From NCBI GenBank assembly GCA_001914235.1, contig MQUF01000005.1:176001-240000 (forward strand): a stretch of 64,000 bases of DNA. The letters are read 5' to 3'. Below are positions 1 to 9,863 of this stretch, one piece after another. The translations under genes were made by a program, and so were the position numbers. Source of the DNA: Desulfobulbaceae bacterium DB1. GTDB taxonomy: Bacteria > Desulfobacterota > Desulfobulbia > Desulfobulbales > SURF-16. The notes beneath the pieces are model-generated. The model saw only the letters and a program-made list of their open reading frames with translations, had not been told where the DNA came from and searched no databases. Numbering within the stretch: the first letter of the stretch is position 1; each line of letters begins with the position of its first letter.

Positions 1-1
1 G

Positions 2-814
2 TTTCCGGTGACGATCAGAACCCTTGATGTCGGGGGCGACAAGCTGTTTGTCGGGCAGGGAAAAGGAGCGGCCGTGAAACGATGCAAGGCTGGCGAGAGA
101 TGCCGGGAGGCAAACCCGGCCCTCGGACTGCGGGCTATCCGCTATTCACTGCGGGAGCCGGCCATTTTTACCACCCAGCTCAGGGCGCTGCTCAGGGCAA
201 GCACCGCTGGGAATCTTCGCATTCTTTTCCCCATGATATCCTCGTACTGTGAACTGATACAGGTAAAGGAAATTATTGCACGATTGCGGGAGGATTTGCG
301 AGGGCAGGGCATCCCTTTTGATGAGAATGTCAAGTTCGGCATTATGGTGGAGGTGCCGAGTGCGGTGGCGGTGGCGGATACCCTGGCGCGGGAGGTTGAT
401 TTCTTCAGTATCGGCACCAATGATCTTATCCAGTATGCCCTGGCCATTGACCGGGGCAATGAGCAGGTTGCCCACATGTACGAGCCTCTGCACCCGGCGG
501 TGCTGCGGATGATCAGCCACGTTGTGCAATCCGGTCACCGGGGCGGTATCGAGGTCGGCATCTGCGGCGAGATGGCCGGACAGGAAAAGTATCTTCCCGT
601 GCTGCTTGGGCTGGGGCTGGATTCCTTCAGCATGCACCCCCCGGCCATACCTTTTATAAAAAAAATGATCCGTAAAAGCCGGTCGGACGAGGTGGAAGAG
701 CTGGCGGCACAATTGCTGGCAAGCTCCTCCTCCATCGAAGCGAGAAAGTGTTTGCAACGTTATCTTGCCGATCATCATCCTGAGCTGGTGAAGGACAATG
801 CTGGGGGCGAGTAA
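2..814 (+). CDS. ptsI: Phosphoenolpyruvate-protein phosphotransferase (PTS Enzyme I), C-terminal part
   Basis: This is the PEP-binding TIM-barrel half of Enzyme I, which takes phosphate from phosphoenolpyruvate and passes it to HPr in the cytoplasm. The frame is already open at base 2, so the N-terminal phosphohistidine domain lies outside the window. Visible family marks are TLDVGGDK near the start, NPALGLRAIRYSL, the substrate-binding stretch VEVPSAV, SIGTNDLIQY, and the catalytic-cysteine loop GICGEMAG followed by GLGLDSFSM. Between GGDK and NPALG about 22 residues are unusually basic and cysteine-containing, slightly longer than I expect for the family. A deltaproteobacterial Enzyme I often serves regulation rather than sugar uptake, but nothing here decides that. 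The stop is followed four bases later by a palindromic repeat. Confidence 0.9.
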   Translation, partial: FPVTIRTLDVGGDKLFVGQGKGAAVKRCKAGERCREANPALGLRAIRYSLREPAIFTTQLRALLRASTAGNLRILFPMISSYCELIQVKEIIARLREDLRGQGIPFDENVKFGIMVEVPSAVAVADTLAREVDFFSIGTNDLIQYALAIDRGNEQVAHMYEPLHPAVLRMISHVVQSGHRGGIEVGICGEMAGQEKYLPVLLGLGLDSFSMHPPAIPFIKKMIRKSRSDEVEELAAQLLASSSSIEARKCLQRYLADHHPELVKDNAGGE

Positions 815-817
815 ACC

Positions 818-952
818 TGATGAACTCGTAAAAAAAAATGAAATTTTAACGCAGAGAGACAAACTCACAAAGAAATTACTTCTTGAAACAATATGTTTTC
901 TTTGTTGCTTCGTGTCTCTGCGTTACGAAAATGACTTTTTACGAATTCATTA
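818..952. repeat. 135-bp palindromic intergenic element, copy 1
   Basis: The outer arms are TGATGAACTCGTAAAAA and its near-complement TTTTTACGAATTCATTA. Inside is a second inverted repeat, TAACGCAGAGAGAC (847-860) against GTCTCTGCGTTA (913-924). The centre is AT-rich. It fills the gap between ptsI and thiL. Copies of the same length lie at 35458-35592 and 46351-46485. It has no coding capacity and looks like a non-autonomous mobile palindrome. It could also fold into a long hairpin in the transcript. Confidence 0.85.
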
Positions 953-987
953 AACTCAATTTTTTCTGTTTTTTTTCAAGGCCGTCC

Positions 988-1974
988 ATGACGCATTTGG
1001 CTGAAAGAAAGATTATTGAACAGATCGCGCGGCAGCAGCGAACATCCGACCGGCTTGTCAAGGGCATCGGCGATGACTGCGCCGTTGTTGCCGGAGCGGA
1101 CGGAATTGTTGACCTGTGGACCATGGACACGCTGATCGAGTCGGTGCATTTTGATTTGTCCTGGCATCCCCCGCAATTGCTGGGACGAAAGGCGGTGAGT
1201 GTCAACGTGAGCGATATTGCCGCCATGGGCGGGACACCACGTTTCGCCCTTTTTGCCCTGGGCCTGCCCTCCGCCTGTACCAAGGAGGTTGTCGACCGGT
1301 TGTTGGATGGTGTTTTTACTGCCCTCTCCGACTATGACGTGGTGCTGGCGGGTGGGGACACCGTTTTCTCCCCGGAGCGAATCATGCTGACCATTACCAT
1401 CTGCGGTGAAATGGCCGGAAAAGACGTCTGTTATCGGGATAGCGCCTTGCCGGGTGACGAGGTGTGGGTGAGTGGCCATCTCGGCAATGCCGCTTGCGGT
1501 CTGGAACTGTGTCGACGGCACATGCAGCATGACCATCGCTACGTCCAGCTGGTGAACGCCCATTGTGATCCCGTTCCACAGGTTGTCTTGGGCCGGCTGT
1601 TGGCCGGCAGCGGGCTCATCCATGCCATGATGGATCTTTCCGACGGTCTGGCCACGGATCTTGCCCATGTGTGCAAGGCAAGTAATGTCGGCGCGGAGAT
1701 TGAAGCGGATCAGGTGCCGCTGGCAGCCCCCCTGATCACGGCTGCGGAGTCCCTCGGGGTTGCCGCGCTTGATTTCGCCCTGTCCGGCGGTGAAGATTAT
1801 CAGCTTGTCTTTACCGTGCCCGGCGAAAACAGGGCAGCCCTGGAGAAATTGTGCGCGCAGCATGGCCGGCCGATTTTCCGGCTGGGAAAAATTGTCGACG
1901 GCACCAAGGTTTTCCTCCACCAGGACGGGCAGAGACGGGACATCACCTTCAGCGGCTATGAACACCGGTTTTAA
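988..1974 (+). CDS. thiL: Thiamine-monophosphate kinase
   Basis: ThiL phosphorylates thiamine monophosphate to thiamine pyrophosphate, the last step of cofactor synthesis, in the cytoplasm. The 328-residue protein begins [14 protein letters not shown] and carries the family blocks [54 protein letters not shown] and [13 protein letters not shown] place the start at 988 because the in-frame codons upstream lie within or just after the palindromic repeat and translate to low-complexity hydrophobic sequence foreign to ThiL. The last 17 bases overlap the start of uvrB, so the two are probably co-transcribed. Confidence 0.93.
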   Translation: MTHLAERKIIEQIARQQRTSDRLVKGIGDDCAVVAGADGIVDLWTMDTLIESVHFDLSWHPPQLLGRKAVSVNVSDIAAMGGTPRFALFALGLPSACTKEVVDRLLDGVFTALSDYDVVLAGGDTVFSPERIMLTITICGEMAGKDVCYRDSALPGDEVWVSGHLGNAACGLELCRRHMQHDHRYVQLVNAHCDPVPQVVLGRLLAGSGLIHAMMDLSDGLATDLAHVCKASNVGAEIEADQVPLAAPLITAAESLGVAALDFALSGGEDYQLVFTVPGENRAALEKLCAQHGRPIFRLGKIVDGTKVFLHQDGQRRDITFSGYEHRF

Positions 1975-3958
1975 AATTCATTCCCCCTTTGCCCCGGCCG
2001 GCGACCAGCCGAAGGCCATTGACGACCTGAGCCGGGGCATTGCGCGGGGAGAACGGGAGCAGGTTCTGCTGGGGGTAACCGGTTCCGGCAAGACCTTTAC
2101 CATGGCCCATGTCATTGCCCGCACCCAGCGGCCGGCCCTGGTCATGGCCCCCAACAAGACCCTGGCCGCCCAGCTCTTTGCCGAGTTCAAGGATCTTTTC
2201 CCGGAAAACGCGGTGGAATATTTTGTCAGCTACTATGACTATTATCAGCCCGAGGCCTATATCCCGCAATCCGACACCTATATTGAAAAAGATTCCTCCA
2301 TCAACGACGCCATCGACAAAATGCGTCATTCCGCCACCCGTTCACTGCTGACCCGCCGGGATGTGGTCATTGTTGCCAGTGTTTCCTGCATATACGGGCT
2401 CGGTTCGCCGGACGAATACAAGAACATGCATCTCTTCCTGAAACGGGGGGAAGATTATCCGCTGCAGGAAATTCAGCGGCGGCTGGTCTACATGCTCTAT
2501 GAACGCAACGATTATTCCTTTCATCGCGGCACCTTCCGGGTGCGGGGCGATGTCATGGAAATTTTTCCCGCCTATGAGGAGGACAGCGCCCTGCGGGTGG
2601 AATTTTTCGGTGATACCATCGAGGCGATCTCCCTGGTGGACCCGTTGCGGGGCAGGGTGATGGGGGTCATGGAAGAGGTGACGGTTTTTCCGGGCAGCCA
2701 CTTTGTCACCTCAAAAGAGGTGCTGGCCCGGGCCATGGAAACCATCAAGGGCGAACTGAGGGAACGGCTCGCTTTTTTTGAAAAGGAACGGCGGCTGGTG
2801 GAGGCGCAGCGTCTGGAGCAGCGAACCATGTTTGATCTGGAGATGATCGGCGAACTCGGCTACTGCAACGGCATTGAAAACTACAGTCGGCATCTGACCG
2901 GCAGGCAGCCCGGAGAAGCGCCGCCCACCCTGCTCGATTATTTTCCCCCGGATTTTATCCTTTTTGCCGATGAAAGCCATATCACTATTCCTCAGATCGG
3001 CGGCATGTACCGGGGGGACAGGTCACGCAAGCAGACCCTGGTGGAATTCGGTTTCCGCTTGCCTTCCGCCCTGGACAACCGCCCCCTGCAGTTCGATGAA
3101 TTCGACCGTCGCATCAACCAGGCGATCTACGTCTCCGCCACCCCCGGCAATTTTGAACAGGAACGGGCCCGCGGCAAAGTGGTGGAGCAGATCATCAGGC
3201 CCACCGGACTGCTTGATCCCGTCATTGAGGTGCGGCCCGCCGACAGCCAGGTTGATGATCTGCTTGAAGAGATCCGTCGGCGCGAATCCCGCGGTGAGGC
3301 TGTGCTTGTCACCACCCTGACCAAGCGGATGGCGGAAGACCTGACTGATTATTACGAAAAACTGGGAGTCAGGGTGCGCTATCTCCACTCCGACATCAAG
3401 ACCCTGGAGCGCATTGAGCTGCTGCGGGAACTGCGTCAGGGAGAATTCAACGTTCTGATCGGCATCAACCTGCTGCGGGAGGGGCTTGATATTCCGGAAG
3501 TGTCGCTGGTTGCCGTGCTTGATGCGGACAGGGAAGGATTTTTGCGCAGTGATCGTTCCCTGATTCAGACCTGTGGGCGGGCGGCCAGAAATGCCGAAGG
3601 CATGGTGATTCTCTATGCCGACAAGGTGACCGGCTCCATGCAGCGCACCATTGATGAAACAAACAGGAGAAGGGTGCTGCAGCGGGAGTTTAACCTGCGG
3701 CACGGCATCACGCCGACAACCGTGCGCTCCTCCATCAAGAACGCGATGGAAACCATTTATGAGGGTACCCCTGCCGCTCCTCCGCAGCAGGCTGCTGAAA
3801 ACCGAGAGGAGTTTGTCAGCCTCAAGGAGCTGCGGAACCGCATCAAAAAACTGGAAAAAGAGATGATGGCCAAGGCCAGGGATCTGGCCTTTGAAGAGGC
3901 TGCCGACATCAGGGATCAAATTACGCTTTTGAAGGAACAGGAATTAGAATGGCTGTAA
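1958..3958 (+). CDS. uvrB: Excinuclease ABC subunit B
   Basis: UvrB is the damage-verifying helicase of nucleotide excision repair; it receives DNA from UvrA and recruits UvrC. The 666-residue product is normal family length. It has the Walker A motif GVTGSGKT near residue 40, the beta-hairpin region [12 protein letters not shown], the helicase box [14 protein letters not shown], the late helicase motifs [14 protein letters not shown] and QTCGRAARN, and a C-terminal UVR (UvrC-binding) helix pair around [12 protein letters not shown]. The start [18 protein letters not shown] matches the usual UvrB opening and lies inside the end of thiL. The stop overlaps the next gene by 10 bases. Confidence 0.97.
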   Translation: MNTGFKIHSPFAPAGDQPKAIDDLSRGIARGEREQVLLGVTGSGKTFTMAHVIARTQRPALVMAPNKTLAAQLFAEFKDLFPENAVEYFVSYYDYYQPEAYIPQSDTYIEKDSSINDAIDKMRHSATRSLLTRRDVVIVASVSCIYGLGSPDEYKNMHLFLKRGEDYPLQEIQRRLVYMLYERNDYSFHRGTFRVRGDVMEIFPAYEEDSALRVEFFGDTIEAISLVDPLRGRVMGVMEEVTVFPGSHFVTSKEVLARAMETIKGELRERLAFFEKERRLVEAQRLEQRTMFDLEMIGELGYCNGIENYSRHLTGRQPGEAPPTLLDYFPPDFILFADESHITIPQIGGMYRGDRSRKQTLVEFGFRLPSALDNRPLQFDEFDRRINQAIYVSATPGNFEQERARGKVVEQIIRPTGLLDPVIEVRPADSQVDDLLEEIRRRESRGEAVLVTTLTKRMAEDLTDYYEKLGVRVRYLHSDIKTLERIELLRELRQGEFNVLIGINLLREGLDIPEVSLVAVLDADREGFLRSDRSLIQTCGRAARNAEGMVILYADKVTGSMQRTIDETNRRRVLQREFNLRHGITPTTVRSSIKNAMETIYEGTPAAPPQQAAENREEFVSLKELRNRIKKLEKEMMAKARDLAFEEAADIRDQITLLKEQELEWL

Positions 3959-4662
3959 AGGGCGGGAATCAGGAGTCAGGGGACAGGCATGGAAAAGCGG
4001 GGCTTTTCCGTCGCTTTTGCCTGTGGGCTGCGCCGCTGCTGTTTCGTATCGTTTCATTTGCGTTGTTTGCCACCTGCCGGGTGACCCGGCACGGCCATGA
4101 ACATTTCCGTCACCTGATTGCGGGCAACAAACCATTTATTGTCTCCTTCTGGCACTACGGGGTTATTTATATTGTCCACCATGCCCGTCATGTGCCCTTC
4201 GTGGCCATGGTCAGTGCCAGCAAGGACGGCGAATATATTGCCCGGATTCTTGAAGGCAAGGGGTTTTCCACGGTGCGGGGGTCGCGCAACAAAGGGGCCA
4301 TCGGCGCGATGAAAGGCTTGATGCGGGAGATGAGAAACGGCAAAACGGTGGTTCTGGTGGCGGACGGCTCGCAGGGTCCGGCCCGCAAGGCCCAGGCCGG
4401 CACGATCCTGCTGGCATCGAGGACGGGTGCGCCGATTCTGCCGGTGGGCTGGGCGGCATCACGCTATAAAAGTTTCCGCAGCTGGGACCGGACCGCCATC
4501 CCCTTGCCCTTTTCCCGGGTGGCTCTCTGTTACGGCAGACCTTTTTTCGTTCCGCTGGAGCTGGACAACGCCGGCCTGGAAGAATACCGGCTCAAGCTCG
4601 AACGGGCGCTGGATGATATTTATGAAAAATCATGGGAAGAGTTTGGCAGGAAGGAACATTAG
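3949..4662 (+). CDS. Lysophospholipid acyltransferase family protein (DUF374-like)
   Basis: This 237-residue inner-membrane-associated protein belongs to the acyltransferase group related to LpxL and PlsC. Such enzymes attach acyl chains to lipid A precursors or glycerolipids. The N-terminus has one hydrophobic helix (about residues 22-42). The active-site box is SFWHYGVIY rather than the usual HxxxxD. It is followed by [11 protein letters not shown] and [14 protein letters not shown], which match the DUF374 pattern of an (R)GS block and a DGP-like block. It overlaps uvrB by 10 bases, so it is translationally coupled to it. The exact acyl acceptor cannot be told. An inverted repeat followed by a T-run terminates the unit. 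Confidence 0.8.
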   Translation: MAVKGGNQESGDRHGKAGLFRRFCLWAAPLLFRIVSFALFATCRVTRHGHEHFRHLIAGNKPFIVSFWHYGVIYIVHHARHVPFVAMVSASKDGEYIARILEGKGFSTVRGSRNKGAIGAMKGLMREMRNGKTVVLVADGSQGPARKAQAGTILLASRTGAPILPVGWAASRYKSFRSWDRTAIPLPFSRVALCYGRPFFVPLELDNAGLEEYRLKLERALDDIYEKSWEEFGRKEH

Positions 4663-4679
4663 AAAATGCCTGAATGTAT

Positions 4680-4764
4680 AAGTGCACTAAAGTGCCTAAA
4701 GTTATGGGTTTTTTATGATGGGAAAAACTTTTTACTTTAGGCACTTTAAATTTTAGCGCACTTT
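4680..4764. repeat. Palindromic repeat, probable terminator
   Basis: The left arm AAGTGCACTAAAGTGCCT pairs with the right arm around ACTTTAGGCACTTT and TTAGCGCACTTT. A run of T follows at 4765-4774. It lies between the convergent acyltransferase and adk genes, so it may end both transcripts. The AGTGC-CTAAAGTGCC sequence is internally repetitive, suggesting a dispersed palindrome family distinct from the 135-bp elements. Confidence 0.7.
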
Positions 4765-4773
4765 GACTTTTTT

Positions 4774-5451
4774 TTAATCAAGCTGTTTCATGATGGATTC
4801 AAGCACTTCCTTGATACCGGCCGAGCCGTCCACGGAAATAACCTTGGGTCCGTTAATGCCCTTGAAATAATTGACCGCGGCCATGGTACCGGTGTTGGTG
4901 TCATAGTAGATGTTGTGGCGTTTGCCGATGGCTTCTTCATCCTGGTCGTCGGCTCGGGTGCTCAGTTCGCCGCCGCAGACGCGGCAAACCAGCCTGCCGT
5001 CTTTCTCAACCGGCTTGATCGCATCGAAAGCGATGTGGTTGGGATGATTGTTGTCGTTGGCGCACAAACGGCGGCCCATGATACGTTCTTTGGCGATCTG
5101 ACGGTCAAGCATGATCTCTATGACGTAATTCAGATCAATGCCCGCATCCTTCAATGCCTTGGCCAGGGTTTCCGCCTGCACCTTGTTGCGGGGAAACCCG
5201 TCAAGCAGCCAGCCTTTTTTGCAGTCATCTTCTTTCAGCCGGTCAAGGATCATCGGAATGGTGATGTTGTCGGGAACCAGATCACCGCGGTCAATATATT
5301 CCTTGGCTTTTTTGCCCAGTTCCGTGCCGCCTTTGATGTTTTTTCTGAAGATTGCACCGGACTCGATGTGGGGAATTTTGTATTTTTCTTGAACTTTGGC
5401 ACCCTGTGTGCCTTTTCCGCTGCCGTTGGGCCCGAAAATTAAGATGTTCAT
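4774..5451 (-). CDS. adk: Adenylate kinase with metal-binding lid
   Basis: It interconverts ATP + AMP and 2 ADP in the cytoplasm. The P-loop is GPNGSGKGT (residues 7-15), the AMP region has DGFPRN, and the lid carries GRRLC...RADDQDE. The lid has C130-x5-H136-x19-C156-x2-C159. This is close to the Cys-x5-His-x15-Cys-x2-Cys site that binds Zn, Co or Fe in Desulfovibrio gigas adenylate kinase, and differs from the four-cysteine lid of many Gram-positive enzymes. The 225 residues are normal for a long-form enzyme. The start has a strong ribosome-binding site, AAGGAG, 7 bases upstream. Confidence 0.95.
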   Translation of the reverse strand: MNILIFGPNGSGKGTQGAKVQEKYKIPHIESGAIFRKNIKGGTELGKKAKEYIDRGDLVPDNITIPMILDRLKEDDCKKGWLLDGFPRNKVQAETLAKALKDAGIDLNYVIEIMLDRQIAKERIMGRRLCANDNNHPNHIAFDAIKPVEKDGRLVCRVCGGELSTRADDQDEEAIGKRHNIYYDTNTGTMAAVNYFKGINGPKVISVDGSAGIKEVLESIMKQLD

Positions 5452-5953
5452 CTCGTCTCTCCTTGATTTAAAAAGTTTGATGGTGAAACAACATTGCTTA
5501 ATTTAACGTAACATGATGTAATTGCAGTATTTTATAATATATGGCAGATCACTATAGCTCAAGATGGAAAACTCCGCCATAAAAAATGAATAGATGTTCA
5601 TTCGGCTGCGGGATTAAGCGGGGTGGGCGGGGTGGAGTGCGCCGGGATATACCGGGCAGGAGGCATTCGGCAACAAGGAGGCTTATTGTTCTTTTGGGCT
5701 GTGCAGGCAACAGAACTCCGACACCAGGAGCTTGCGGTCGGCAAGGGTCATGCGGAAATAAAAGGGACTCAACATGAGAATTCTGATAGCTTCCTGGCGG
5801 GTCATGATGGTTTTTGCCTCTCGTTGTTTATCTTTCCATACACTTTTCTTTATGCTAAATTCATCGGCTGGTTGCGGGAAAAACTTTACTGAATGTGAAA
5901 ATAATTTCAAGGCAATGCCGTTATGACAAGAGCGATTTTTCTTCCCTTTCCAT
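5452..5953. other. Intergenic region between divergent adk and K+ channel genes
   Basis: About 500 bases, AT-rich next to adk and G-rich in the middle (5615-5670). The only coding candidate I see is the 40-codon minus-strand frame at 5683-5805. Plus-strand open frames across 5586-5892 encode glycine/arginine-rich or low-complexity sequence and look fortuitous. No RNA gene or clear sigma70 promoter was recognised. Confidence 0.5.
5683..5805 (-). CDS. Small hypothetical protein (40 aa)
   Basis: The frame starts MTRQEAIRILMLSPFYFR and continues with a basic, amphipathic helix and a cysteine pair near the end (EFCCLHSPKEQ). Composition is protein-like, unlike the surrounding frames. A purine-rich stretch (GAGAGG) lies about 13 bases before the ATG, a little far for a ribosome-binding site. 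I have a vague recollection of similar short proteins in deltaproteobacteria but cannot name a family. It stands alone between adk and the K+ channel. No function is assigned. Confidence 0.45.
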   Translation of the reverse strand: MTRQEAIRILMLSPFYFRMTLADRKLLVSEFCCLHSPKEQ

Positions 5954-6955
5954 GTGCGAGCCCCTGCCATGCATAAATCCGTTACGGCAGGGCTTCTTCT
6001 TGTGCTCATTCTTCTTTTCGGCACCTTTGGCTATATGCTGCTGGAAAACAGCAGTTTTGTTGATGGCCTGTATATGACGTTGATCACTATCACCACGGTG
6101 GGTTATGGAGAGGTGGTTCATCTCAGTCCCCAGGGGCGGGTTTTCACCATGGTGCTCATCTTGATCGGGGTCGGTTTTGTCATGCTGGTTTTCACCAATA
6201 TCACCGAGGCGGTGGTTGAAGGGAGAATCCAGGCTGTTTACGGGAGATTGAACATGAAGAAAAAGGTATCGGAATTGACGAATCATTATATCATCTGCGG
6301 ATTCGGGCGTATCGGCCAGGTTATTGCCAAGTTGATGAAGGACGGCGGCAAACCTTTTGTCGTTATTGAAAATGATCCGGCGGTTGTCGCAAGACTTTCG
6401 GAGCTCGGCTATCTTTTTCTTGAAGGTCAGGCGTCAAATGACGATATGCTTCTTAAGGCGGGCGTTAAAAAGGCGAAAGGGCTCATCGCCGTCGTCTCTT
6501 CCGACGCAGACAATGTGTACATCGTTCTTTCCGCCAGGGGACTGAATTCCGAGTTGTATATCATGGCGCGTTCAAGCGGAATTGAAGGGGTTGAAACGAA
6601 GCTTCTCCGGGCCGGCGCCAATAAGGTTCTTTCGCCCTATTACATCGGCGCAACCAGGATGGCGCATCATGTTCTGCGTCCGACGGTGACCGATTTTATC
6701 GATCTGACCGTGCACGGCGGGGCGCTTGGCCTCCGTCTCGAGGAGTTACTGGTATCGGTCAAGGGGCAACTGGTCAATAAAACCCTGCTTGATTCCAATA
6801 TTCGTAAAGATTTTGATCTCATCGTCGTGGCCATTAAGCGGAGCGGCGGTGAAATGCAGTTTAATCCGAACCTGGGCACCATAATTCTCGGTGGCGATAC
6901 CTTGGTTGTGCTCGGTGAATATGAAAAAATCAAGCAGTTGGAAAAGATAATTTAA
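5954..6955 (+). CDS. Potassium channel with RCK (TrkA-N/TrkA-C) domain
   Basis: An MthK-like two-helix K+ channel subunit in the inner membrane. Helix 1 spans about residues 10-30, the selectivity filter is TTVGYG (47-52), and helix 2 spans about 63-82. A cytoplasmic RCK domain follows, with the nucleotide-binding Rossmann motif GFGRIG (116-121). The acidic residue ending the second strand is in VVIEND. The C-terminal TrkA-C domain covers about residues 245-330. The open frame starts with GTG at 5954; an ATG at 5969 is an equal candidate because neither has a clear ribosome-binding site. Such channels set K+ flux in response to ligands such as Ca2+ or nucleotides; which ligand applies here is unknown. 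Confidence 0.9.
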   Translation: MRAPAMHKSVTAGLLLVLILLFGTFGYMLLENSSFVDGLYMTLITITTVGYGEVVHLSPQGRVFTMVLILIGVGFVMLVFTNITEAVVEGRIQAVYGRLNMKKKVSELTNHYIICGFGRIGQVIAKLMKDGGKPFVVIENDPAVVARLSELGYLFLEGQASNDDMLLKAGVKKAKGLIAVVSSDADNVYIVLSARGLNSELYIMARSSGIEGVETKLLRAGANKVLSPYYIGATRMAHHVLRPTVTDFIDLTVHGGALGLRLEELLVSVKGQLVNKTLLDSNIRKDFDLIVVAIKRSGGEMQFNPNLGTIILGGDTLVVLGEYEKIKQLEKII

Positions 6956-7076
6956 TTGTTTTGCTACATTGTGCTAAATTATTAAAGGCGTTGTGCCGGG
7001 AAAGTGCCTCTTATTCCTCTTCCGTTTGCCGTTATCTTGATTTTGGCGGACGGAAACAGCTAAAATTGATCGAATA

Positions 7077-8519
7077 ATGGAAGACCTGTCAAAAAAACCG
7101 GTCAAAATCTGCAATGACCGTTTTCTGCTCAAGCTGACCAAGGACAAATTGAAGGCTTTCCTGCAGCTTGTCGATGATGAGTATTCCTTTGACGATGTGC
7201 CGTTTGATGACATTTTGAAGGAAGTGCGGGAACGCGGGGTTGTTTTCGGCTTTGTGTCGAAGCTGCCGCCCGCACGGGAGGGAAAAACCGTTGTGGCCGG
7301 CGGCAAAGAAGTTGTTCCCGGTGAAAACGCCAAAATAAAACCGGTGGTGAAGCCATCCATCATCAGCCAACTGCGGTCGAAGATGATGGGCAAGGACAGG
7401 GTCGATTTTCGTGAACTCGGCAACATTGTCAATGTGGCGGCAGGCTCGCTGCTGTTGAAAAAAATACCCGCCACCGCCGGTGTTCCCGGTCAAAACGTGC
7501 TGGGGGAGGAGATTGTCCCCAAACCAGGCAAGGATGTTGCGATCAAATGCGGGCCCGGTGTGGAGCTGAGCGAAGACGGTCTCAATGTGACCGCGACCAT
7601 CGACGGCAAGTTTGTCATGGCTGACGGCAAGCCCGCGGTGTATGCCGAACATGTTGTCGCAAGCGATGTGGACATGACTGTAGGAAACATTGCCTTTTGC
7701 GGCACCCGTCTTGAAATAACCGGGGAAGTGTTGCCCGGTTTCAAGATTAAGTGCAAGGGAGATGTGGTGGTCGGCAAGGGCGTGAACAATGCCCAGATTC
7801 TTGCCGGCGGTAATATCAAAATAAGCGGAGGGGTGATTGGCCTTGATGCCGAGGTGCGGGCCAAGGGGAATATCACCATTGATTTCTGCGAGAATTTCGG
7901 CGAGATCGAGGCGCGGGGAAGCCTGACCGTGAACAATTTTGTCGTTCAGGGCCGGGTCAAAACCGGTGGTAATATGACCGTGTTGCAGGGCAAAGGCGTG
8001 GTTATCGGCGGCAAATACATCCTCGGCGGCAGCTTGCATGTGAAAGAACTGGGCTCGGAGGCGGAGGTGGTGACGGAAGTTATTGTCGGCCTGCGGCCTG
8101 AGCTGGAAAAAAGGAAACGACAGATTGAGGCGGCAAAGGCCTATTGGCCGAACCGGATGAATGAGGTTCTTAAGAACATCAGCGCCCTCAATGAGATGAA
8201 AAAGGCGGAAGGCAAGGATTTCGGCGGCGAAAAGGCTAATATTCTCGCGGAACTCAATAAGATGATGCCTGAAGTCATGGAGAAAAATAACCAGCTGACC
8301 GAAATGGAGACGCAGCTCGACCGCGATCTCGAACAGGCCGCCACTGAATCCATCTATGTTTATGGTACCTTGTATCCCGGTGTGTCGGTCACCATCGGCA
8401 AGACCGTCCGGGTTCTCGATAAACGGGAAAATCAGGTGGTGGTCGAATTGCAGAAGAGTACGATGCAGATTTACGTTCGCGGCATGACTCCCGAAGAAAA
8501 AGAAATGGCCCCTCGATAA
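7077..8519 (+). CDS. DUF342 / FapA family protein
   Basis: A 480-residue cytoplasmic protein with the repeating glycine-rich beta pattern typical of DUF342/FapA. Examples are GDVVVGKGVNNAQILAGG, GNIKISGGVIG and ARGSLTV, which suggest a right-handed beta-helix at about residues 190-340. A charged coiled coil follows (about 345-430, rich in K, E and M), then a short C-terminal beta segment. FapA proteins have been linked to flagellar or polar assembly, but their biochemical role is unsettled. A larger relative lies at 35635-37818. The gene stands alone between the K+ channel and the convergent pdxJ. Confidence 0.8.
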   Translation: MEDLSKKPVKICNDRFLLKLTKDKLKAFLQLVDDEYSFDDVPFDDILKEVRERGVVFGFVSKLPPAREGKTVVAGGKEVVPGENAKIKPVVKPSIISQLRSKMMGKDRVDFRELGNIVNVAAGSLLLKKIPATAGVPGQNVLGEEIVPKPGKDVAIKCGPGVELSEDGLNVTATIDGKFVMADGKPAVYAEHVVASDVDMTVGNIAFCGTRLEITGEVLPGFKIKCKGDVVVGKGVNNAQILAGGNIKISGGVIGLDAEVRAKGNITIDFCENFGEIEARGSLTVNNFVVQGRVKTGGNMTVLQGKGVVIGGKYILGGSLHVKELGSEAEVVTEVIVGLRPELEKRKRQIEAAKAYWPNRMNEVLKNISALNEMKKAEGKDFGGEKANILAELNKMMPEVMEKNNQLTEMETQLDRDLEQAATESIYVYGTLYPGVSVTIGKTVRVLDKRENQVVVELQKSTMQIYVRGMTPEEKEMAPR

Positions 8520-8568
8520 AAACGAACTGTATCGGGCAATACCGGAAAGCCTGAGTCGGGGCCGGTTT

Positions 8569-9282
8569 TTAAGGGATGAGAGCCAGCATCTCCCGCACCG
8601 CCTGGTCAAGTCCGACAAATATCGCCCTGGCCATGATCGCATGGCCGATGCTCAGTTCTTCGATTTTTCCCAGCCGTGCAATCCGGGCCGTGTTGAGGTA
8701 ATTGAGTCCGTGGCCGGCATTGATTCGCAGTCCGGCCGCATGGGCCTCATCCACTGCAGCGGCAATCATGGCAAATTCCCTGTTTGCCTCTTCTTCCGTT
8801 ATTGCGTCGCTGTAGCGGCCGGTATGGATCTCGACAAAGGCGGCCCCTGCTTTTTTTGCCGCAATAATCTGGGCGGAATCAGGATCGATGAAGAGGCTGA
8901 CCGGTATCGACGCATTCGTCATGCGATCGATGACTTTGGTCAGGTGTTCCTGTTGGCCTGCCACGTCAAGACCTCCTTCGGTGGTCAGTTCGGCTCTTTT
9001 TTCCGGGACCAGGGTCACCATGTCCGGTTTCACCTGGAGGGCAATGGCGATGATTTCCTCGGCCGCGCCCATTTCCAGATTCAACTTGGTTTTTACCGTC
9101 TCGCGCAGGATTTTTACATCCCGGTCCTGGATGTGGCGTCGGTCTTCGCGCAGGTGGACGACAATGCCTGCCGCCCCGGCAAGTTCACAGATGCCGGCGG
9201 CCAGCACCGGGTCTGGTTCGGTGATTCCTCTGGCCTGTCTCAGGGTGGCAACGTGGTCGACATTGATTGCTAGTTTTGCCAT
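8569..9282 (-). CDS. pdxJ: Pyridoxine 5'-phosphate synthase
   Basis: PdxJ condenses 1-deoxyxylulose 5-phosphate with 3-amino-2-oxopropyl phosphate, the ring-closing step of DXP-dependent vitamin B6 synthesis. The 237-residue protein begins [19 protein letters not shown], a near-invariant family start. It retains [53 protein letters not shown] and INAGHGLNY. It follows ybeY on the same strand after a 107-base gap, so it may share that transcript or have its own promoter. Confidence 0.97.
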   Translation of the reverse strand: MAKLAINVDHVATLRQARGITEPDPVLAAGICELAGAAGIVVHLREDRRHIQDRDVKILRETVKTKLNLEMGAAEEIIAIALQVKPDMVTLVPEKRAELTTEGGLDVAGQQEHLTKVIDRMTNASIPVSLFIDPDSAQIIAAKKAGAAFVEIHTGRYSDAITEEEANREFAMIAAAVDEAHAAGLRINAGHGLNYLNTARIARLGKIEELSIGHAIMARAIFVGLDQAVREMLALIP

Positions 9283-9389
9283 TTCCTTTTCTTCTCCAAG
9301 TGCAAAAATAAATTTGTAAAATCGTTAATCGTTGAGTCGTCCTGATTCTGGAAGGTTGTAAGCCGGGCATGCATCAACGGTGCACCTCA

Positions 9390-9863
9390 TCATTCTCCAA
9401 GCGGTGTCATTCCGCGGCCTGGCACTGCCAGCAAATCAAGAAATTTTTTTTCCATGGCGCGCATGCCGGCTTCTTCTTCCTCCCCCTGTTCGTGGTCAAA
9501 GCCCAGGAGATGGACATAGCCGTGCACCAAGAGGACGGCCAGATAATCGTCGAGGCTCCTGCCCGTTTCCGTCGCTTCCCGTTCCGCCGTGTCAAGTGAA
9601 ATGACGATATCGCCAAGCAGCCGCGGCATTCCGTTCTCCTCTTCATCATCAGGGTCCAGCATGGGGAAGGAGAGGACATTGGTGGGCGTATGTTTCCCGC
9701 GGTAGGAGGAATTTAATTCGGTCATTCTGCGGTCGTCAACCAGCAGAATGCTCAGTTCATAGTCGTTCCTTCCCGTGTGCGCAAGCAGCGTTTCCGCTGT
9801 TTTTTCCATTTGCCGCAATGAACAGGAGAGCTGATCAATTTCTGTTGTCACCAGAACGGGCAT
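9390..9863 (-). CDS. ybeY: Endoribonuclease YbeY (16S rRNA maturation)
   Basis: YbeY is a zinc-dependent single-strand endoribonuclease needed for 16S rRNA 3'-end maturation and ribosome quality control. The zinc-binding signature appears as HGYVHLLGFDH followed by an acidic stretch. Upstream are NSSYRGKHTPTNVLSFP and LGDIVIS, all typical. I choose the ATG at 9863 (157 residues, MPVLVTTEIDQL) because sequence before it is the other frame of phoH. It overlaps the end of phoH by 29 bases, matching the phoH-ybeY pairing seen widely in bacteria. Confidence 0.93.
   Translation of the reverse strand: MPVLVTTEIDQLSCSLRQMEKTAETLLAHTGRNDYELSILLVDDRRMTELNSSYRGKHTPTNVLSFPMLDPDDEEENGMPRLLGDIVISLDTAEREATETGRSLDDYLAVLLVHGYVHLLGFDHEQGEEEEAGMRAMEKKFLDLLAVPGRGMTPLGE

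Noticed and set aside
5586..5892. Plus-strand open frames in the adk/K+ channel gap
   Set aside because: Glycine-, arginine- and cysteine-rich low-complexity translations without conserved pattern; overlapping a better minus-strand candidate.
8541..8570. Terminator between the DUF342 gene and pdxJ
   Set aside because: Only a 5-bp ACCGG/CCGGT stem with a 16-base loop before TTTTT; too weak to list as a feature.
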